Shown: in pieces, positions 48,039 through 56,938 of the stretch
Position numbering within the stretch: the first letter of the stretch is position 1
Layout of the letters: each line of letters opens with the position of its first letter
Assembly: GCA_965234685.1 (NCBI GenBank)
Contig: OZ248539.1
Coordinates: 2,852,001-2,916,000 of the forward strand
DNA from: Fimbriimonas planktonicus
GTDB lineage: Bacteria > Armatimonadota > Fimbriimonadia > Fimbriimonadales > Fimbriimonadaceae
Direction of reading: 5' to 3'
Length of the DNA stretch: 64,000 nt
Translations under genes and position numbers: made by a program
Notes under the pieces: model-generated
What the model saw: only the letters and a program-made list of their open reading frames with translations
Databases searched by the model: none
What the model was told of the DNA's origin: nothing

Positions 48039-50153
48039 ATGCTCAAGTACGACGTCATCAAATCTCTCGACGATTCCCATGTGATGGGAACCTACCAACG
48101 CCTCCCGGCCCTCTTCGTTCAGGGCGCCGGAGCCAAGCTGTGGGATAACCGAGGCAAGGAATATCTCGACCTCCTCTCGGGAATCGCGGTGTGCGCCCTA
48201 GGCCACTGCCACCCCGCCATCACCGCTGCGCTTGCTCGACAGTCGCAGCAGCTCATCCACGGCAGCAACTACTTGCTCACTGCCCCTCAGGCTCAGCTCG
48301 CCCAAAAGCTCTGCCAAATCAGCGGCATGGAGAAGGTCTTCTTCGGCGTTTGCGGCGCGACCGCCAACGAAGCCGCCCTGAAAATTGCCAAGAAGCACGG
48401 TCGTCGAAAAACCGGCGACGAGAGCTACGAAATCATCGCGCTAAACCGAAGCTTCCACGGCCGAACCATGGGTGCTCTTTCGGCAACCGGAAACTCGCGC
48501 TACCACGAGCCGTTCCTCCCGCTCGTTCCCGGTTTCCGCCACATCGAGCCAGATGATATCGACGCCCTGCGAGCCGCCTTCTCGGACAGTACGGCGGCCG
48601 TCATCCTCGAAACCGTGATGGGCGAGGGTGGAGTACAAGCGCTCTCGACGGAGTTCCTCGCCGAAGCTCGACGCCTCTGCGACGAGCACAACGCGTTTTT
48701 GATCCTGGACGAAGTCCAGTGCGGAATGGGCCGCACGGGCCGCTGGTTCGCGTTTCAGCACACAGAAGTCGTTCCCGACATTCTCGTCCTAGCAAAGGGG
48801 CTCGGCGGCGGAGTTCCGATTGGAGCCGCGCTGGCTCGCGGACTCGCTGCGACGATGCTTGTTCCTGGCGACCACGGCAGCACCTTTGGCGGAAACCCGC
48901 TGGCTTGCGCGACCTCGCTTGCCGTCATCGACACCATCGAGCACCAGGGCTTGCTTGAGCACACGGAACGGATTGGGAATCAACTCGCTGCCGGCCTTAA
49001 ACAGCTCGACGGCGTCACAAAGGTCGAGGGCCTCGGACTCATGCTCGGCGCCAAGCTCCGCACCCCGGTCGCCAAGGAGATCGTCGCCAAGTGCTTTGAG
49101 AACGGCCTGATCATCAACGCCACCGACCTCAGCACGCTCCGCCTCGTTCCGCCGCTCATCCTCACCGACGAGGAAGCGCGCCGTGCGCTGGACATCATCG
49201 CCGACGCGATGGAAACCGCGCGCCCCGTCCTTACGCCGCTCGCCGTTCGAACCGAATCCAAGCCGGCGTTCCACGATGTCCTCTCTATCGACGACCTGAC
49301 CAACGATCAGCTCGAGGAAGTCCTCTCTCTCGCCGCAGCGCAGAAGTACCGCCGCAAAGTGGCTCCGGCACCCATTCAGCGCGTCGAAAACCGAACTGTC
49401 GCCATGGTCTTCGAGAAGCCCAGCTTGCGAACCCGCGTCAGTTTTGAGAGCGCCGTCTCCGAACTGGGCGGTCATCCCGTCTATCTGAGCCGAAACGACA
49501 TCGGCATGGGCTCGCGTGAGTCGGTCAAGGATGTCGCGAGCAACCTCTCGCAGTGGTGCTCGCTCATCATCGCCCGCCTCTACTGGCACCGCCAGTTGGT
49601 CGAGCTATCGGATGTTTCGGACGTCCCGGTCGTCAACGCTCTCACCGAGTGGGAGCACCCTTGCCAAGCCCTCGCCGACATGCAGACCGTGCGCGAAAGC
49701 TTCGGCGACGAACGAGTGAAGATCACCTATGTCGGAGACGGGAACAACGTCGCTCGCTCGCTTGCCAAGCTGGCCACCCGACTCGGATATCCGTTCACCG
49801 TCGCCGGCCCCGCAAACTTCCAGCTGGAGCCAATGGAAGGGCTCACCCAAACCGCCAACATCGAAGAAGGCGTGAAAGACGCCAGCGTCATCTACACCGA
49901 CGTCTGGATCTCAATGGGCGACGAGCACGAGCAGGAGCACCGCATGAAGGTCTTCGCGGCCTATCAGGTCAACGAGGACGTTATGGAGATGGCGAACTCC
50001 GAAGCAATCTTCCTGCACTGCCTACCCGCCCGCCGAGGTTACGAGGTGACCGACGGCGTCATCGACGGCCACCAAAGCCGAGTTGTCAGCCAAGCCGAAA
50101 ACCGCTTCCACGCCCAGAAGGCCCTCCTGGCCAAAATGATGGGCCTCGCTTAG
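48039..50153 (+). CDS. Fused acetylornithine aminotransferase / ornithine carbamoyltransferase
   Basis: One uninterrupted 704-residue frame with two complete enzymes. Residues ~1-400 are an ArgD-type aminotransferase (fold-type I): FGVCGATANEAALKIAKKHG, SFHGRTMGALSATG, ILDEVQCGMGRTG, PLP-Lys in LAKGLGGGVPIG (near 253) and STFGGNPLACA. Residues ~410-704 are ornithine carbamoyltransferase: EKPSLRTRVSFE (near 457), TEWEHPCQALADM (540), VGDGNNVARSL, the ornithine SMG loop DVWISMG (620) and FLHCLPA (660). The SMG loop argues for ornithine, not N-acetylornithine. ArgD-ArgF in one chain joins non-consecutive steps. argC and argJ are 3.6 kb downstream. Confidence 0.92.
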   Translation: MLKYDVIKSLDDSHVMGTYQRLPALFVQGAGAKLWDNRGKEYLDLLSGIAVCALGHCHPAITAALARQSQQLIHGSNYLLTAPQAQLAQKLCQISGMEKVFFGVCGATANEAALKIAKKHGRRKTGDESYEIIALNRSFHGRTMGALSATGNSRYHEPFLPLVPGFRHIEPDDIDALRAAFSDSTAAVILETVMGEGGVQALSTEFLAEARRLCDEHNAFLILDEVQCGMGRTGRWFAFQHTEVVPDILVLAKGLGGGVPIGAALARGLAATMLVPGDHGSTFGGNPLACATSLAVIDTIEHQGLLEHTERIGNQLAAGLKQLDGVTKVEGLGLMLGAKLRTPVAKEIVAKCFENGLIINATDLSTLRLVPPLILTDEEARRALDIIADAMETARPVLTPLAVRTESKPAFHDVLSIDDLTNDQLEEVLSLAAAQKYRRKVAPAPIQRVENRTVAMVFEKPSLRTRVSFESAVSELGGHPVYLSRNDIGMGSRESVKDVASNLSQWCSLIIARLYWHRQLVELSDVSDVPVVNALTEWEHPCQALADMQTVRESFGDERVKITYVGDGNNVARSLAKLATRLGYPFTVAGPANFQLEPMEGLTQTANIEEGVKDASVIYTDVWISMGDEHEQEHRMKVFAAYQVNEDVMEMANSEAIFLHCLPARRGYEVTDGVIDGHQSRVVSQAENRFHAQKALLAKMMGLA

Positions 50154-51472
50154 CGAACCGAAGCGGTGTAAGGCAAGCTCACCGTGAGCTGGTCCGGGTC
50201 GTTACTGGTAACGGTAACCGTCCCGGACTTTGTTCCGGCACTCGTCGCCGTGTAAGAAATCTGATACCGAATCGGCTTGCCCCGAGCGAATAGGATTCGG
50301 CGTCCGCCATCCCGTACGACTCCTGAAGGCACCGTCACGTTGTGGGTTAGCGCCGCGATGCCGTTTGGACCCCACAGTACGCGATCGCCGTCATCATAAA
50401 CGTCTAGCGGAACCGAGACCGTTTCGCCGACCACCATCTTTCCAAAGTCGATGCTGGTCTCGGAGAGACGCATCTTCGCGGGAGCCTTGATGTCGAGAAA
50501 AACCGGAAGGTGGCCGTTTGCCGGCGTGGCATCCACGAGCGCCTGAGCGATCACGCTTCCAACCATCGAGTTACCAGTGATTGTCATCGGCACGTTGTAG
50601 CTCGACCCATCGTTGCCCCAGCATCGGTACGAGTGGTTCGGGTCATTCCACGTGGTCGTGCTGTAAACGAGGTTCTGGACGCCAATGTAATCCATTCCCA
50701 CGCCGTCCACGAGGTCGGGCGAAAGCAGAATCTGGTCGTACCGGCTGTCCATCTGCCCTACCGGATCTTGCGTGTGGATAAAGCGGAACGAATTGTTATT
50801 GTCCCAACTCCCGGGGGACGCAATCGGGTCAATGAACGGACCAAAGCTGTTCACGGAGCGAGTTAGTGTTTGATAAGCCGACTGCGACGCATTCTGGATG
50901 TTGAGATCGCCCGCAACCATTCGTGATCTCTCCGGCGGTAGTCCACCAGCATTAGAAATGATGTTGTTGACTTCAAGTAGCCGCCGACTAAGATCCGTGG
51001 ACCCGGTTCCAGATTTTAAGTGAACGCTGTAAGCCGAGATCGTCGCCCGCTCGCTGCTGTATCCCTTAAGCCGAAAGTCGTAGCGCATCGTGTTGCGCGG
51101 TTGACCACTGGTGCCAGACGACCCAGCCGCCGCGATGACTTGCCCCAGGAAAGTGACCTTCGAGGTTCGATAAAAGAAAGCACTGTCTGTATCTGGACCG
51201 TCGATAAAAGTTGCCGCTGCCCAGTCGCCCGGGCTGCCCGGTGCCGTGTTTAGAATCGAAAGGAACGCCGTGACACCGGCCTGCGAGAGAAATTCTTGAC
51301 CGATGAAAACGTCTGGCGCGAACTTTCGCCCCTGAAACTCGCCATAAATCGAGGTCTGGAACGCGGACACCCGCCCGCTTGAATAGTTGGTAACGTTCCA
51401 AGTTCCAACGCGCAATTGCGCCGCGGAAACTGTCGACAAACAAACACAAAGTGCAACGGTTTGGAATTTCAT
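50150..51472 (-). CDS. Secreted endonuclease/exonuclease/phosphatase-family protein
   Basis: A 440-residue protein with a signal peptide (MKFQTVALCVCLSTVSA). The EEP domain follows: LRVGTWNVTNY, FIGQEFLS, an FYRTSKV strand, VHLKSG, MVAGDLNIQN, SRYDQILLS and GHLPVFLD (the family's SDHxP-type end with His). The last ~120 residues are a HYDIN/Ig-like beta domain (SIDFGKMVVGETVSVPL, SGTVTVTSNDPDQL) common in secreted proteins. It could be a secreted nuclease or phosphodiesterase. Its stop overlaps the fusion gene by 4 bases. Confidence 0.82.
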   Translation of the reverse strand: MKFQTVALCVCLSTVSAAQLRVGTWNVTNYSSGRVSAFQTSIYGEFQGRKFAPDVFIGQEFLSQAGVTAFLSILNTAPGSPGDWAAATFIDGPDTDSAFFYRTSKVTFLGQVIAAAGSSGTSGQPRNTMRYDFRLKGYSSERATISAYSVHLKSGTGSTDLSRRLLEVNNIISNAGGLPPERSRMVAGDLNIQNASQSAYQTLTRSVNSFGPFIDPIASPGSWDNNNSFRFIHTQDPVGQMDSRYDQILLSPDLVDGVGMDYIGVQNLVYSTTTWNDPNHSYRCWGNDGSSYNVPMTITGNSMVGSVIAQALVDATPANGHLPVFLDIKAPAKMRLSETSIDFGKMVVGETVSVPLDVYDDGDRVLWGPNGIAALTHNVTVPSGVVRDGGRRILFARGKPIRYQISYTATSAGTKSGTVTVTSNDPDQLTVSLPYTASVR

Positions 51473-51579
51473 CTTAAACCGTGTATTATGGTAACTCAGG
51501 AGGGGGCCTTTAGGTGGACACGTATCTGTGTGACGAAGTCAATCGGAACATGTCTAGCACACTAAGGTGTCAAACAAAC

Positions 51580-52383
51580 ATGAGAACGCCACTGCTTGCC
51601 TTCGGGCTAATCCTCTGTAGCGTTCCTTCGCTCGCTCATTCGCAAGATCAAATTGTGATCGTGAATGAAGACACCGTTAAGTCGGCGTTCCAAGGCTTCC
51701 GAGACTATCCTCAACTGCACCTTCGCATGTCCGGCCAAATGAACCGCGGTCCGGAAATCAGCGCCTTTACTGCCGATATCTACTGGCAGAAAGTCGTCGT
51801 CGATGGTCGCACCATCGTCAAAGTAGAAGTACTCGAGCAAGCTCAGCAGCCAAACGGTTCCTTCCGCGTCGTAAACCGAATTTACGGAGACGGAGTCAAC
51901 ATCTACCGATTTGACCCCTTGAGTCGCGAAATTTCCGCAAAGCAGTACGGATCAATCTCGGGAAATCAGCCACAAAAATACGTTGCCAATGTCCTAGACC
52001 TGGTCAACTCCACCCCGCTCGGACACGTTTCCTTCGGCGCGCGGATGATGCAAGACATTCAAGGCGGAGATGCCGCGACTTATAGCGGCTGGCTCCCTGG
52101 CAACGAACGACTCTCAAACGAATACATGCTGAGCTTTTCGCTCGGCGTGCCTAAGTCTCGCGAGCTCCAGTTCCGATTCAATCCGAACACTCAGGCCCTG
52201 ATTGATATCCGCTATCAAGAAACTCGAAACCTCGGAACGATCATTCGAGGCATCACCTGGGGGCTCACGGTTGATAACGATTTCGTTTCGTACGTACCGT
52301 TCCGCCCGTGGCCAAACAACACCGTTGCCGGTTGGAAAACTGTTCCCTGGTCAACCGTTCGGCAAGTCCGCGACGGATCGTAA
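51580..52383 (+). CDS. Hypothetical secreted protein, 267 aa
   Basis: The ATG at 51580 gives a signal peptide (MRTPLLAFGLILCSVPSLAHSQ) with an AAGGTG ribosome site ~10 bases before. A GTG at 51514 with a strong AGGAGG 10 bases upstream is in frame and would add 22 residues, burying the signal; both starts are possible. The mature protein is beta-rich (LHLRMSGQMNRGPEISAFTADIYWQKV) and resembles LolA/DUF2092-like sheets, but this is weak. The 3' end overlaps the convergent gene by 33 bases. Confidence 0.62.
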   Translation: MRTPLLAFGLILCSVPSLAHSQDQIVIVNEDTVKSAFQGFRDYPQLHLRMSGQMNRGPEISAFTADIYWQKVVVDGRTIVKVEVLEQAQQPNGSFRVVNRIYGDGVNIYRFDPLSREISAKQYGSISGNQPQKYVANVLDLVNSTPLGHVSFGARMMQDIQGGDAATYSGWLPGNERLSNEYMLSFSLGVPKSRELQFRFNPNTQALIDIRYQETRNLGTIIRGITWGLTVDNDFVSYVPFRPWPNNTVAGWKTVPWSTVRQVRDGS

Positions 52384-52782
52384 TCGCTTAAGGCGATTCT
52401 CAAACTCTTCCCACACGTCTTCGGTCGGCGGCCCGACCACGAGCATTTCAATGGTCGAGCCGTTTCCGAGAACGGCAAAGCTGCGCTCAGGTCGGTCCGG
52501 CTGAATCAAGTTTCGCCAATCGGCGACTGGCTCCGAAACCGTGGTCCGCGCGAAAACCGAAGGTGGGAGCACGGTGTCCAGCGGTTGAGAAGAATCCAAG
52601 AAGAAACGAATGTTGGGTTGATAGCCAGCATCCTCAAAGAGCCGAAGCCACACCCCGAGCTCAGAAATGCATCGAAGGTCAAATCCGCCGAGCCAGGCGC
52701 TACGAGAAATGTCGTCCGGAATCAAGGCAGGACGGGGAATATCGTGGGCAACAATAGGCTCGTACGCGTCTCGCCAGCGCAC
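52351..52782 (-). CDS. Hypothetical protein, 143 aa
   Basis: Starts with GTG in a TAGTG overlap with the thioredoxin-like gene, so it is translated from the same mRNA. It is a soluble alpha/beta protein with many Trp, Pro and Arg (SAWLGGFDLRCISELGVWLRL, DWRNLIQPDRPERSFAVLG). No domain is recognised. Convergent overlap with the upstream secreted-protein gene is 33 bases. Confidence 0.6.
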   Translation of the reverse strand: MRWRDAYEPIVAHDIPRPALIPDDISRSAWLGGFDLRCISELGVWLRLFEDAGYQPNIRFFLDSSQPLDTVLPPSVFARTTVSEPVADWRNLIQPDRPERSFAVLGNGSTIEMLVVGPPTEDVWEEFENRLKRLRSVADLPNG

Positions 52783-53285
52783 TAGAGCGCGGACTCGACC
52801 ATCTTTTGCAGCTCGTTCGGCGAAAAGCCCATGACGCTGCCAACGATGTTTCCATCTCGGTTCACAACAAAAGTCGTCGGGAGCGCGCTGACTTTGTATG
52901 CGCTGTACGCGGTTCGGAACGAGTCTCGGTAGAAACCAAAACGGTAGTTGTTGTTCCGAATAAATTCGTTGATCTTGCCCTCGTCCTCATCCGAGATCGC
53001 GACGATTTCAAACCCCTTATCTTTGTACTTCTCGTACATTTCCTGCATGTGGGGGAAGGACTGGCGGCACGGCCCGCACCACGTCGCCCAAAAATCTACG
53101 ATCACGACCTTGCCCTTGAGGCTGCTAAGGGTCTTCGGTTTACCGTTGATCGCAAGTGAATCCACCTCGAAGTCAGGTGCGATCGCTCCTGCCGAAATGC
53201 CTTCCTCGGCACACCCGGCTAAGAGCGTTGTACCGAGGAAAAAGGCAGCGAACTGCACTCCGCGTGAGATTCTGATGTTCTTCAT
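52782..53285 (-). CDS. TlpA/ResA-like thioredoxin lipoprotein
   Basis: A 167-residue protein with lipobox LLAGC and a TlpA-type thioredoxin domain: VDFWATWCGPCRQSFPHMQEMYEKY with redox CGPC, ISDEDE, the cis-Pro region ALPTTFVVNRDG and GFSPNELQKM. Envelope thioredoxins of this group reduce cytochrome c apoproteins or other thiols. It lies between the Cys-rich secreted protein and the 143-aa gene, all on the minus strand. Confidence 0.9.
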   Translation of the reverse strand: MKNIRISRGVQFAAFFLGTTLLAGCAEEGISAGAIAPDFEVDSLAINGKPKTLSSLKGKVVIVDFWATWCGPCRQSFPHMQEMYEKYKDKGFEIVAISDEDEGKINEFIRNNNYRFGFYRDSFRTAYSAYKVSALPTTFVVNRDGNIVGSVMGFSPNELQKMVESAL

Positions 53286-53330
53286 GGAAAGACTCCTCCA
53301 ACCAAGTCAGTCGGAGGAAGCACCTGCTGG

Positions 53331-53693
53331 TTAGAGACTCTTAACGGAAAGGCGAGGCTGGACTGGACCAACTTTCGCGCCCTTAGCGATCAATGCGGCG
53401 CGGCCCGAACCGGCCATTTCCTGGCAGCCAAAGAACTTGTAGCCTTCGCCTGCGACAAAGACCTTGAACTTGGCCTGAGTGCCCATTGCCATGCAGCACT
53501 TGCTCTCCGCCTTTGCAACTGGCACGGCCTTGGCCATGCAGCAAGCCTTCTTGCCTTCTGCCTTCTCGGTCATTTCCTGTGCCATGGCCAAGAACTCGGC
53601 GTCGGGGTTCTTTGCCTTCTGGCAGCAAGCCTTATCATCGGCCATCGCCGCAGCGGCGAGGGAAACGAGAACGATACCGGCGAACATCTTCAT
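53331..53693 (-). CDS. Secreted protein with three CC pairs, possible metal binding
   Basis: A 120-residue secreted protein (signal MKMFAGIVLVSLAAAAMA). Seven cysteines: CC at 23-24, 51-52 and 66-67, and C90 in FFGCQEM. Pairs are spaced with Ala/Lys-rich linkers (KKACCMAKAVPVAKAESKCCMA). The C-terminal GEGYKFFGCQEMAGSGR segment is like YHS/TRASH-type metal domains. Metal or thiol handling is likely. The ATG at 53693 begins the signal peptide; a longer in-frame stretch upstream overlaps argC antisense. It is 45 bases before the thioredoxin lipoprotein gene. Confidence 0.65.
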   Translation of the reverse strand: MKMFAGIVLVSLAAAAMADDKACCQKAKNPDAEFLAMAQEMTEKAEGKKACCMAKAVPVAKAESKCCMAMGTQAKFKVFVAGEGYKFFGCQEMAGSGRAALIAKGAKVGPVQPRLSVKSL

Positions 53694-53721
53694 AACATCG
53701 TTATTGTGACACGATGATGGA

Positions 53722-54726
53722 ATGATGCCCACCAAAATTCGCATCGGGATTGTCGGCGCAACCGGATATACCGGCGCGGAGCTCGTGCGGCTGCTCAGTA
53801 GCCATCCGAACGTGGAGATCGCGGTGGTCACTTCTGGCCGACATGCCGGCGAGCTACTCTCCGCCCACTGTCCCTGGCTCGATTCCGAGCTTGTCCTTTC
53901 AAGTTTCGATCCGGCCAGCCTCGACGTCGATGCGGTTTTCCTCTGCCAAGAAAGTGGTTTCGCCCTCCACCACGCGGCCGAGTTGGCGCAGCGAATGCGC
54001 GTGATCGACCTATCTGCCGACTTCCGATTGAAAGATGCCGATGCCTTCCGCGCCGCATACGGCCTTGAACCGGCCACGCTTCCGGAAGGAATTCGTACGG
54101 TTTACGGATTGCCCGAGATCACCGATCATGCAAGCATCCGCGAAGCGCACATCATCGCAAATGCCGGTTGTCATGTCGCGGCAAGCACCCTTGCGCTTAA
54201 CCCATTCGCCAAAGCCGGTCTGGTCAGCGGCACACCGGTCATCGACACCAAAACGGGTGTCTCCGGAGCAGGAAGATCACGGGCCGAAACCGCCTATCTC
54301 TTCTCCGAACTTGACGGCTCCGTCTCCGCTTACAAGATTACCGGTCACCGGCACATTCCCGAGATCGAACAGAACATCGGACTCGCCGTGCGCTTCACGC
54401 CTCACCTCGTGCCCGTACCGCGCGGCCTCCACGCCACGATCCAATTCCCATCCACCTGCACTGATCCGATTTCGATTTTGGAACGTGCTTACGAAAACGA
54501 ACCGTTCGTCCGGGTGGTTCACACCCCGCCTCAGACCAAGCATGTCCTCGGCTCTAACCGGTGCGACGTCTACGCAACCCACGATCCTCACACTGGCTTT
54601 GTCATCGCGATCGCTGTTCTGGACAACCTGGTCAAGGGCGCCAGCGGCAATGCGATCCAGAACCTCAATCTCGCCTTTGGGCTTCCTGAAACCGCCGGAT
54701 TGCCGATCCATGGACTATGGCCGTAA
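53722..54726 (+). CDS. argC: N-acetyl-gamma-glutamyl-phosphate reductase
   Basis: A 334-residue ArgC, third step of arginine synthesis. The nucleotide motif is IGIVGATGYTGAELVRLLSSHP. The active-site region has IANAGCHVAASTLALNP (the usual GCYPT-type Cys motif with His in place of Tyr) and HRHIPEIEQN. A segment typical of the short type with VSGAGR is seen. The stop is 35 bases before argJ. ATG at 53722 or 53725. Confidence 0.93.
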   Translation: MMPTKIRIGIVGATGYTGAELVRLLSSHPNVEIAVVTSGRHAGELLSAHCPWLDSELVLSSFDPASLDVDAVFLCQESGFALHHAAELAQRMRVIDLSADFRLKDADAFRAAYGLEPATLPEGIRTVYGLPEITDHASIREAHIIANAGCHVAASTLALNPFAKAGLVSGTPVIDTKTGVSGAGRSRAETAYLFSELDGSVSAYKITGHRHIPEIEQNIGLAVRFTPHLVPVPRGLHATIQFPSTCTDPISILERAYENEPFVRVVHTPPQTKHVLGSNRCDVYATHDPHTGFVIAIAVLDNLVKGASGNAIQNLNLAFGLPETAGLPIHGLWP

Positions 54727-54761
54727 AGATCGCCGCGAAATTGCGGTAGCTTCCTAAGCTC

Positions 54762-55916
54762 ATGAGTTTGCTAACGGGACCAAAAGGATTTCAATTTGCG
54801 GGGGTGCGTTGCGGGTTAAAGAACAAGCGGAACGACCTCGGCTTGTTGGTGTCTGATGTTCCCGCCCGAGCGGCTGGAGTCTTCACCCAGAACGTCGTCC
54901 GCGCGGCCTGCGTGGACCACTCGAGAGCAGTGCTCAGCACGGGCACGCTCCGTGCCCTCGTGGTCAATAGCGGTAATGCCAACTGCTGCACCGGTGAGCA
55001 AGGGGCGCGTGACACCGCCCGAATGGCCCAATTGGCCGTCGCTGCGCTCAACTTAGAAGACCAGCCCGTCGCCGTTGCCTCTACCGGAGTCATCGGCCAG
55101 CTTCTCGACATGGCCAAAGTCGAGCGAGGTGTGTTCAGCGCTGCCTCTCAGCTTGGCGCGGACGTCCGCCCTTTCATGGACGCCATTCTCACGACCGACT
55201 TGGTCGAAAAGCACGCTTCGGCGACCATCGGCGGAGCCCAAATCCTCGGCGTCGCCAAAGGCTCCGGCATGATTGCGCCGAACATGGCGACCATGCTCGC
55301 CTTTGTCGTCACGGACGCTGCCATTGGTGACTATGACCTCCAAGCCATGTGGAAGCGTGTCATGGATCGCTCCTTCAACCGCGTCACCGTCGACAGCGAC
55401 ACCAGCACCAACGACATGGCTCTGCTGCTAGCCAATGGACTCTCCGGCGAAACGCCATCCGAAGCGGAGTTAGAGCGAGCCTTGCTCGAAGTCGCCGACT
55501 CCCTCTCTCGCCAAATCGCGCGCGATGGCGAAGGCGCCACGAAACTCCTCGAGATTCAGGTCACCGGTTCCGCGAACCCCCGACGGATTGCCGAGAGCAT
55601 CGCAAACTCGCCGCTTGTCAAAACTGCGATGTTCGGGTGTGACCCGAACTGGGGCCGCATCCTTATGGCCGCCGGAAAAGCAGAAATTCCGTTTGAAATG
55701 GACGGCATCGTCCTGACCCTCAAATCGAACGGCGAAGACCATGTGCTCTTCGAAGCGGGATCACCTGCGCCATTTGATCCTAAGAAAGTCTCTAGCGGCC
55801 TCAAGTCCGACCATGTGATCGTTGATCTCTACTTGGGACCCGGCGAGTCCGAGACCGTCTACACCTGCGACTTTGGCTACGGCTATGTTCGCATTAACGC
55901 CGAATATCACACCTAA
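54762..55916 (+). CDS. argJ: Bifunctional glutamate N-acetyltransferase / ornithine acetyltransferase
   Basis: A 384-residue ArgJ. It transfers acetyl from N-acetylornithine to glutamate, releasing ornithine. Key motifs are VNSGNANCCTGEQG, VASTGVIGQLLDMAKV, the self-cleavage site KGSGMIAPNMATMLAFVVTDA (Thr nucleophile in ATML) and DPNWGRILMAAGK. Its presence argues that ornithine, not acetylornithine, feeds the fused carbamoyltransferase. It follows argC closely; argB and argG/H are not in the window. Confidence 0.94.
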   Translation: MSLLTGPKGFQFAGVRCGLKNKRNDLGLLVSDVPARAAGVFTQNVVRAACVDHSRAVLSTGTLRALVVNSGNANCCTGEQGARDTARMAQLAVAALNLEDQPVAVASTGVIGQLLDMAKVERGVFSAASQLGADVRPFMDAILTTDLVEKHASATIGGAQILGVAKGSGMIAPNMATMLAFVVTDAAIGDYDLQAMWKRVMDRSFNRVTVDSDTSTNDMALLLANGLSGETPSEAELERALLEVADSLSRQIARDGEGATKLLEIQVTGSANPRRIAESIANSPLVKTAMFGCDPNWGRILMAAGKAEIPFEMDGIVLTLKSNGEDHVLFEAGSPAPFDPKKVSSGLKSDHVIVDLYLGPGESETVYTCDFGYGYVRINAEYHT

Positions 55917-55917
55917 G

Positions 55918-56850
55918 ATGCCGAACCACTACGTTTGCCCAAAGCTCGACGTGCCGTTCAGCATCAACGGTCGGCTCGACCATCCGGCGTGGATGAATGC
56001 ACCTTGGACGGAGGACTTTGTCGACATCCTCGGCCCAGAAGCGAAGAAGCCTCGTTTCCGAACCCGCGCGAAAATGCTCTGGGATTCGCAGTACCTGTAC
56101 GTCGGGGCGGAACTCGAAGAACCGCACGTTTGGGGCACCCTCACCGAGCACGATTCGGTCATCTTTCAGGACAACGATTTCGAGATTTTCCTCGACCCCG
56201 ACGGCGATAACCATCTCTACGCCGAGTTCGAAATGAACGCCCTGAACACGACGTGGGACCTCCTTCTCGTGAAGCCGTACCGCGATGGCGGTCCGCCGGT
56301 GGATGGCTTTGAGCTCGCCGGACTGCGTTCCGCTGTCCACATACGTGGCACCCTCAACGACTCCCGAGACACCGATGAGGGCTGGACCTTAGAGGTGGCC
56401 ATTCCCTTCGCCGCGCTCAAACAGATCGCCGGAACAATTTGCCCTCCAAAACCCGGAGACGTCTGGCGCATCAACTTCTCCCGCGTCCAATGGATCACCG
56501 ACATCATCGAAGGCAGGTACGTGAAGCGTCCCGGGTTGCCCGAAGACAACTGGGTCTGGTCTCCGCAAGGCGTCGTCGATATGCACCAGCCAGAGCATTG
56601 GGGACTTCTACAATTCTCGGACGGAACACCCCTGCCAACCCCGACCTTGGAGCCTGAGCGAGCAAGGCTGATGGCGGTATATCACGCTCAACATCGGTTC
56701 CGTTCGAAGTCTGGACGTTGGGCAAGCGAGTTATCCCAGCTCGGCTTGGAGACCGGGGACATTCGTCTCGAGGCAACCGGGTACCAATGGAGCGCACAAC
56801 TCGGCGACTGGATGATCGACCACGAATCTCGATTACGTAGGTTCAAATAA
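55918..56850 (+). CDS. Carbohydrate-binding (CBM9-like) domain protein
   Basis: The ATG at 55918 is the base after the argJ stop region and starts MPNHYVCPKLDVPFSINGRLDHPAWMNAPWTEDFVDI, the CBM9-like family beginning. Further markers are TRAKMLWDSQYLYVGAELEEPHVWG, DNDFEIFLDPDGDNHLYAEFEMNALNT and WTLEVAIPF. It has 310 residues without a signal peptide; a longer frame back to 55822 overlaps argJ and is rejected. The domain binds sugars in secreted hydrolases; here the role is unclear, possibly cytosolic. Confidence 0.82.
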   Translation: MPNHYVCPKLDVPFSINGRLDHPAWMNAPWTEDFVDILGPEAKKPRFRTRAKMLWDSQYLYVGAELEEPHVWGTLTEHDSVIFQDNDFEIFLDPDGDNHLYAEFEMNALNTTWDLLLVKPYRDGGPPVDGFELAGLRSAVHIRGTLNDSRDTDEGWTLEVAIPFAALKQIAGTICPPKPGDVWRINFSRVQWITDIIEGRYVKRPGLPEDNWVWSPQGVVDMHQPEHWGLLQFSDGTPLPTPTLEPERARLMAVYHAQHRFRSKSGRWASELSQLGLETGDIRLEATGYQWSAQLGDWMIDHESRLRRFK

Positions 56851-56887
56851 GCCGTTCGTTGCGGAAATAATTGCATCATCTCCCGCA

Positions 56888-56908
56888 AATGTGTATGACA
56901 TACACATT
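56888..56908. promoter_or_regulatory. Palindromic operator in front of the HxlR-type gene
   Basis: AATGTGTAT-GAC-ATACACATT has perfect 9-bp arms with a 3-base centre. It lies 31-50 bases before the preferred GTG start at 56939, at the promoter. Winged-helix dimers of this family bind such sites, so it is a strong autoregulation candidate. Confidence 0.6.
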
Positions 56909-56938
56909 AATCTTAGGCGTCGGCGTAAAGTAGATCAA

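Noticed and set aside
48039..50153. Acetylornithine-specific carbamoyltransferase in the fusion
   Set aside because: The DVWISMG loop matches ornithine-specific enzymes, and argJ is nearby.
56891..56938. Longer N-terminus for the HxlR regulator
   Set aside because: It begins inside the palindromic operator and adds a basic stretch not seen in the family.
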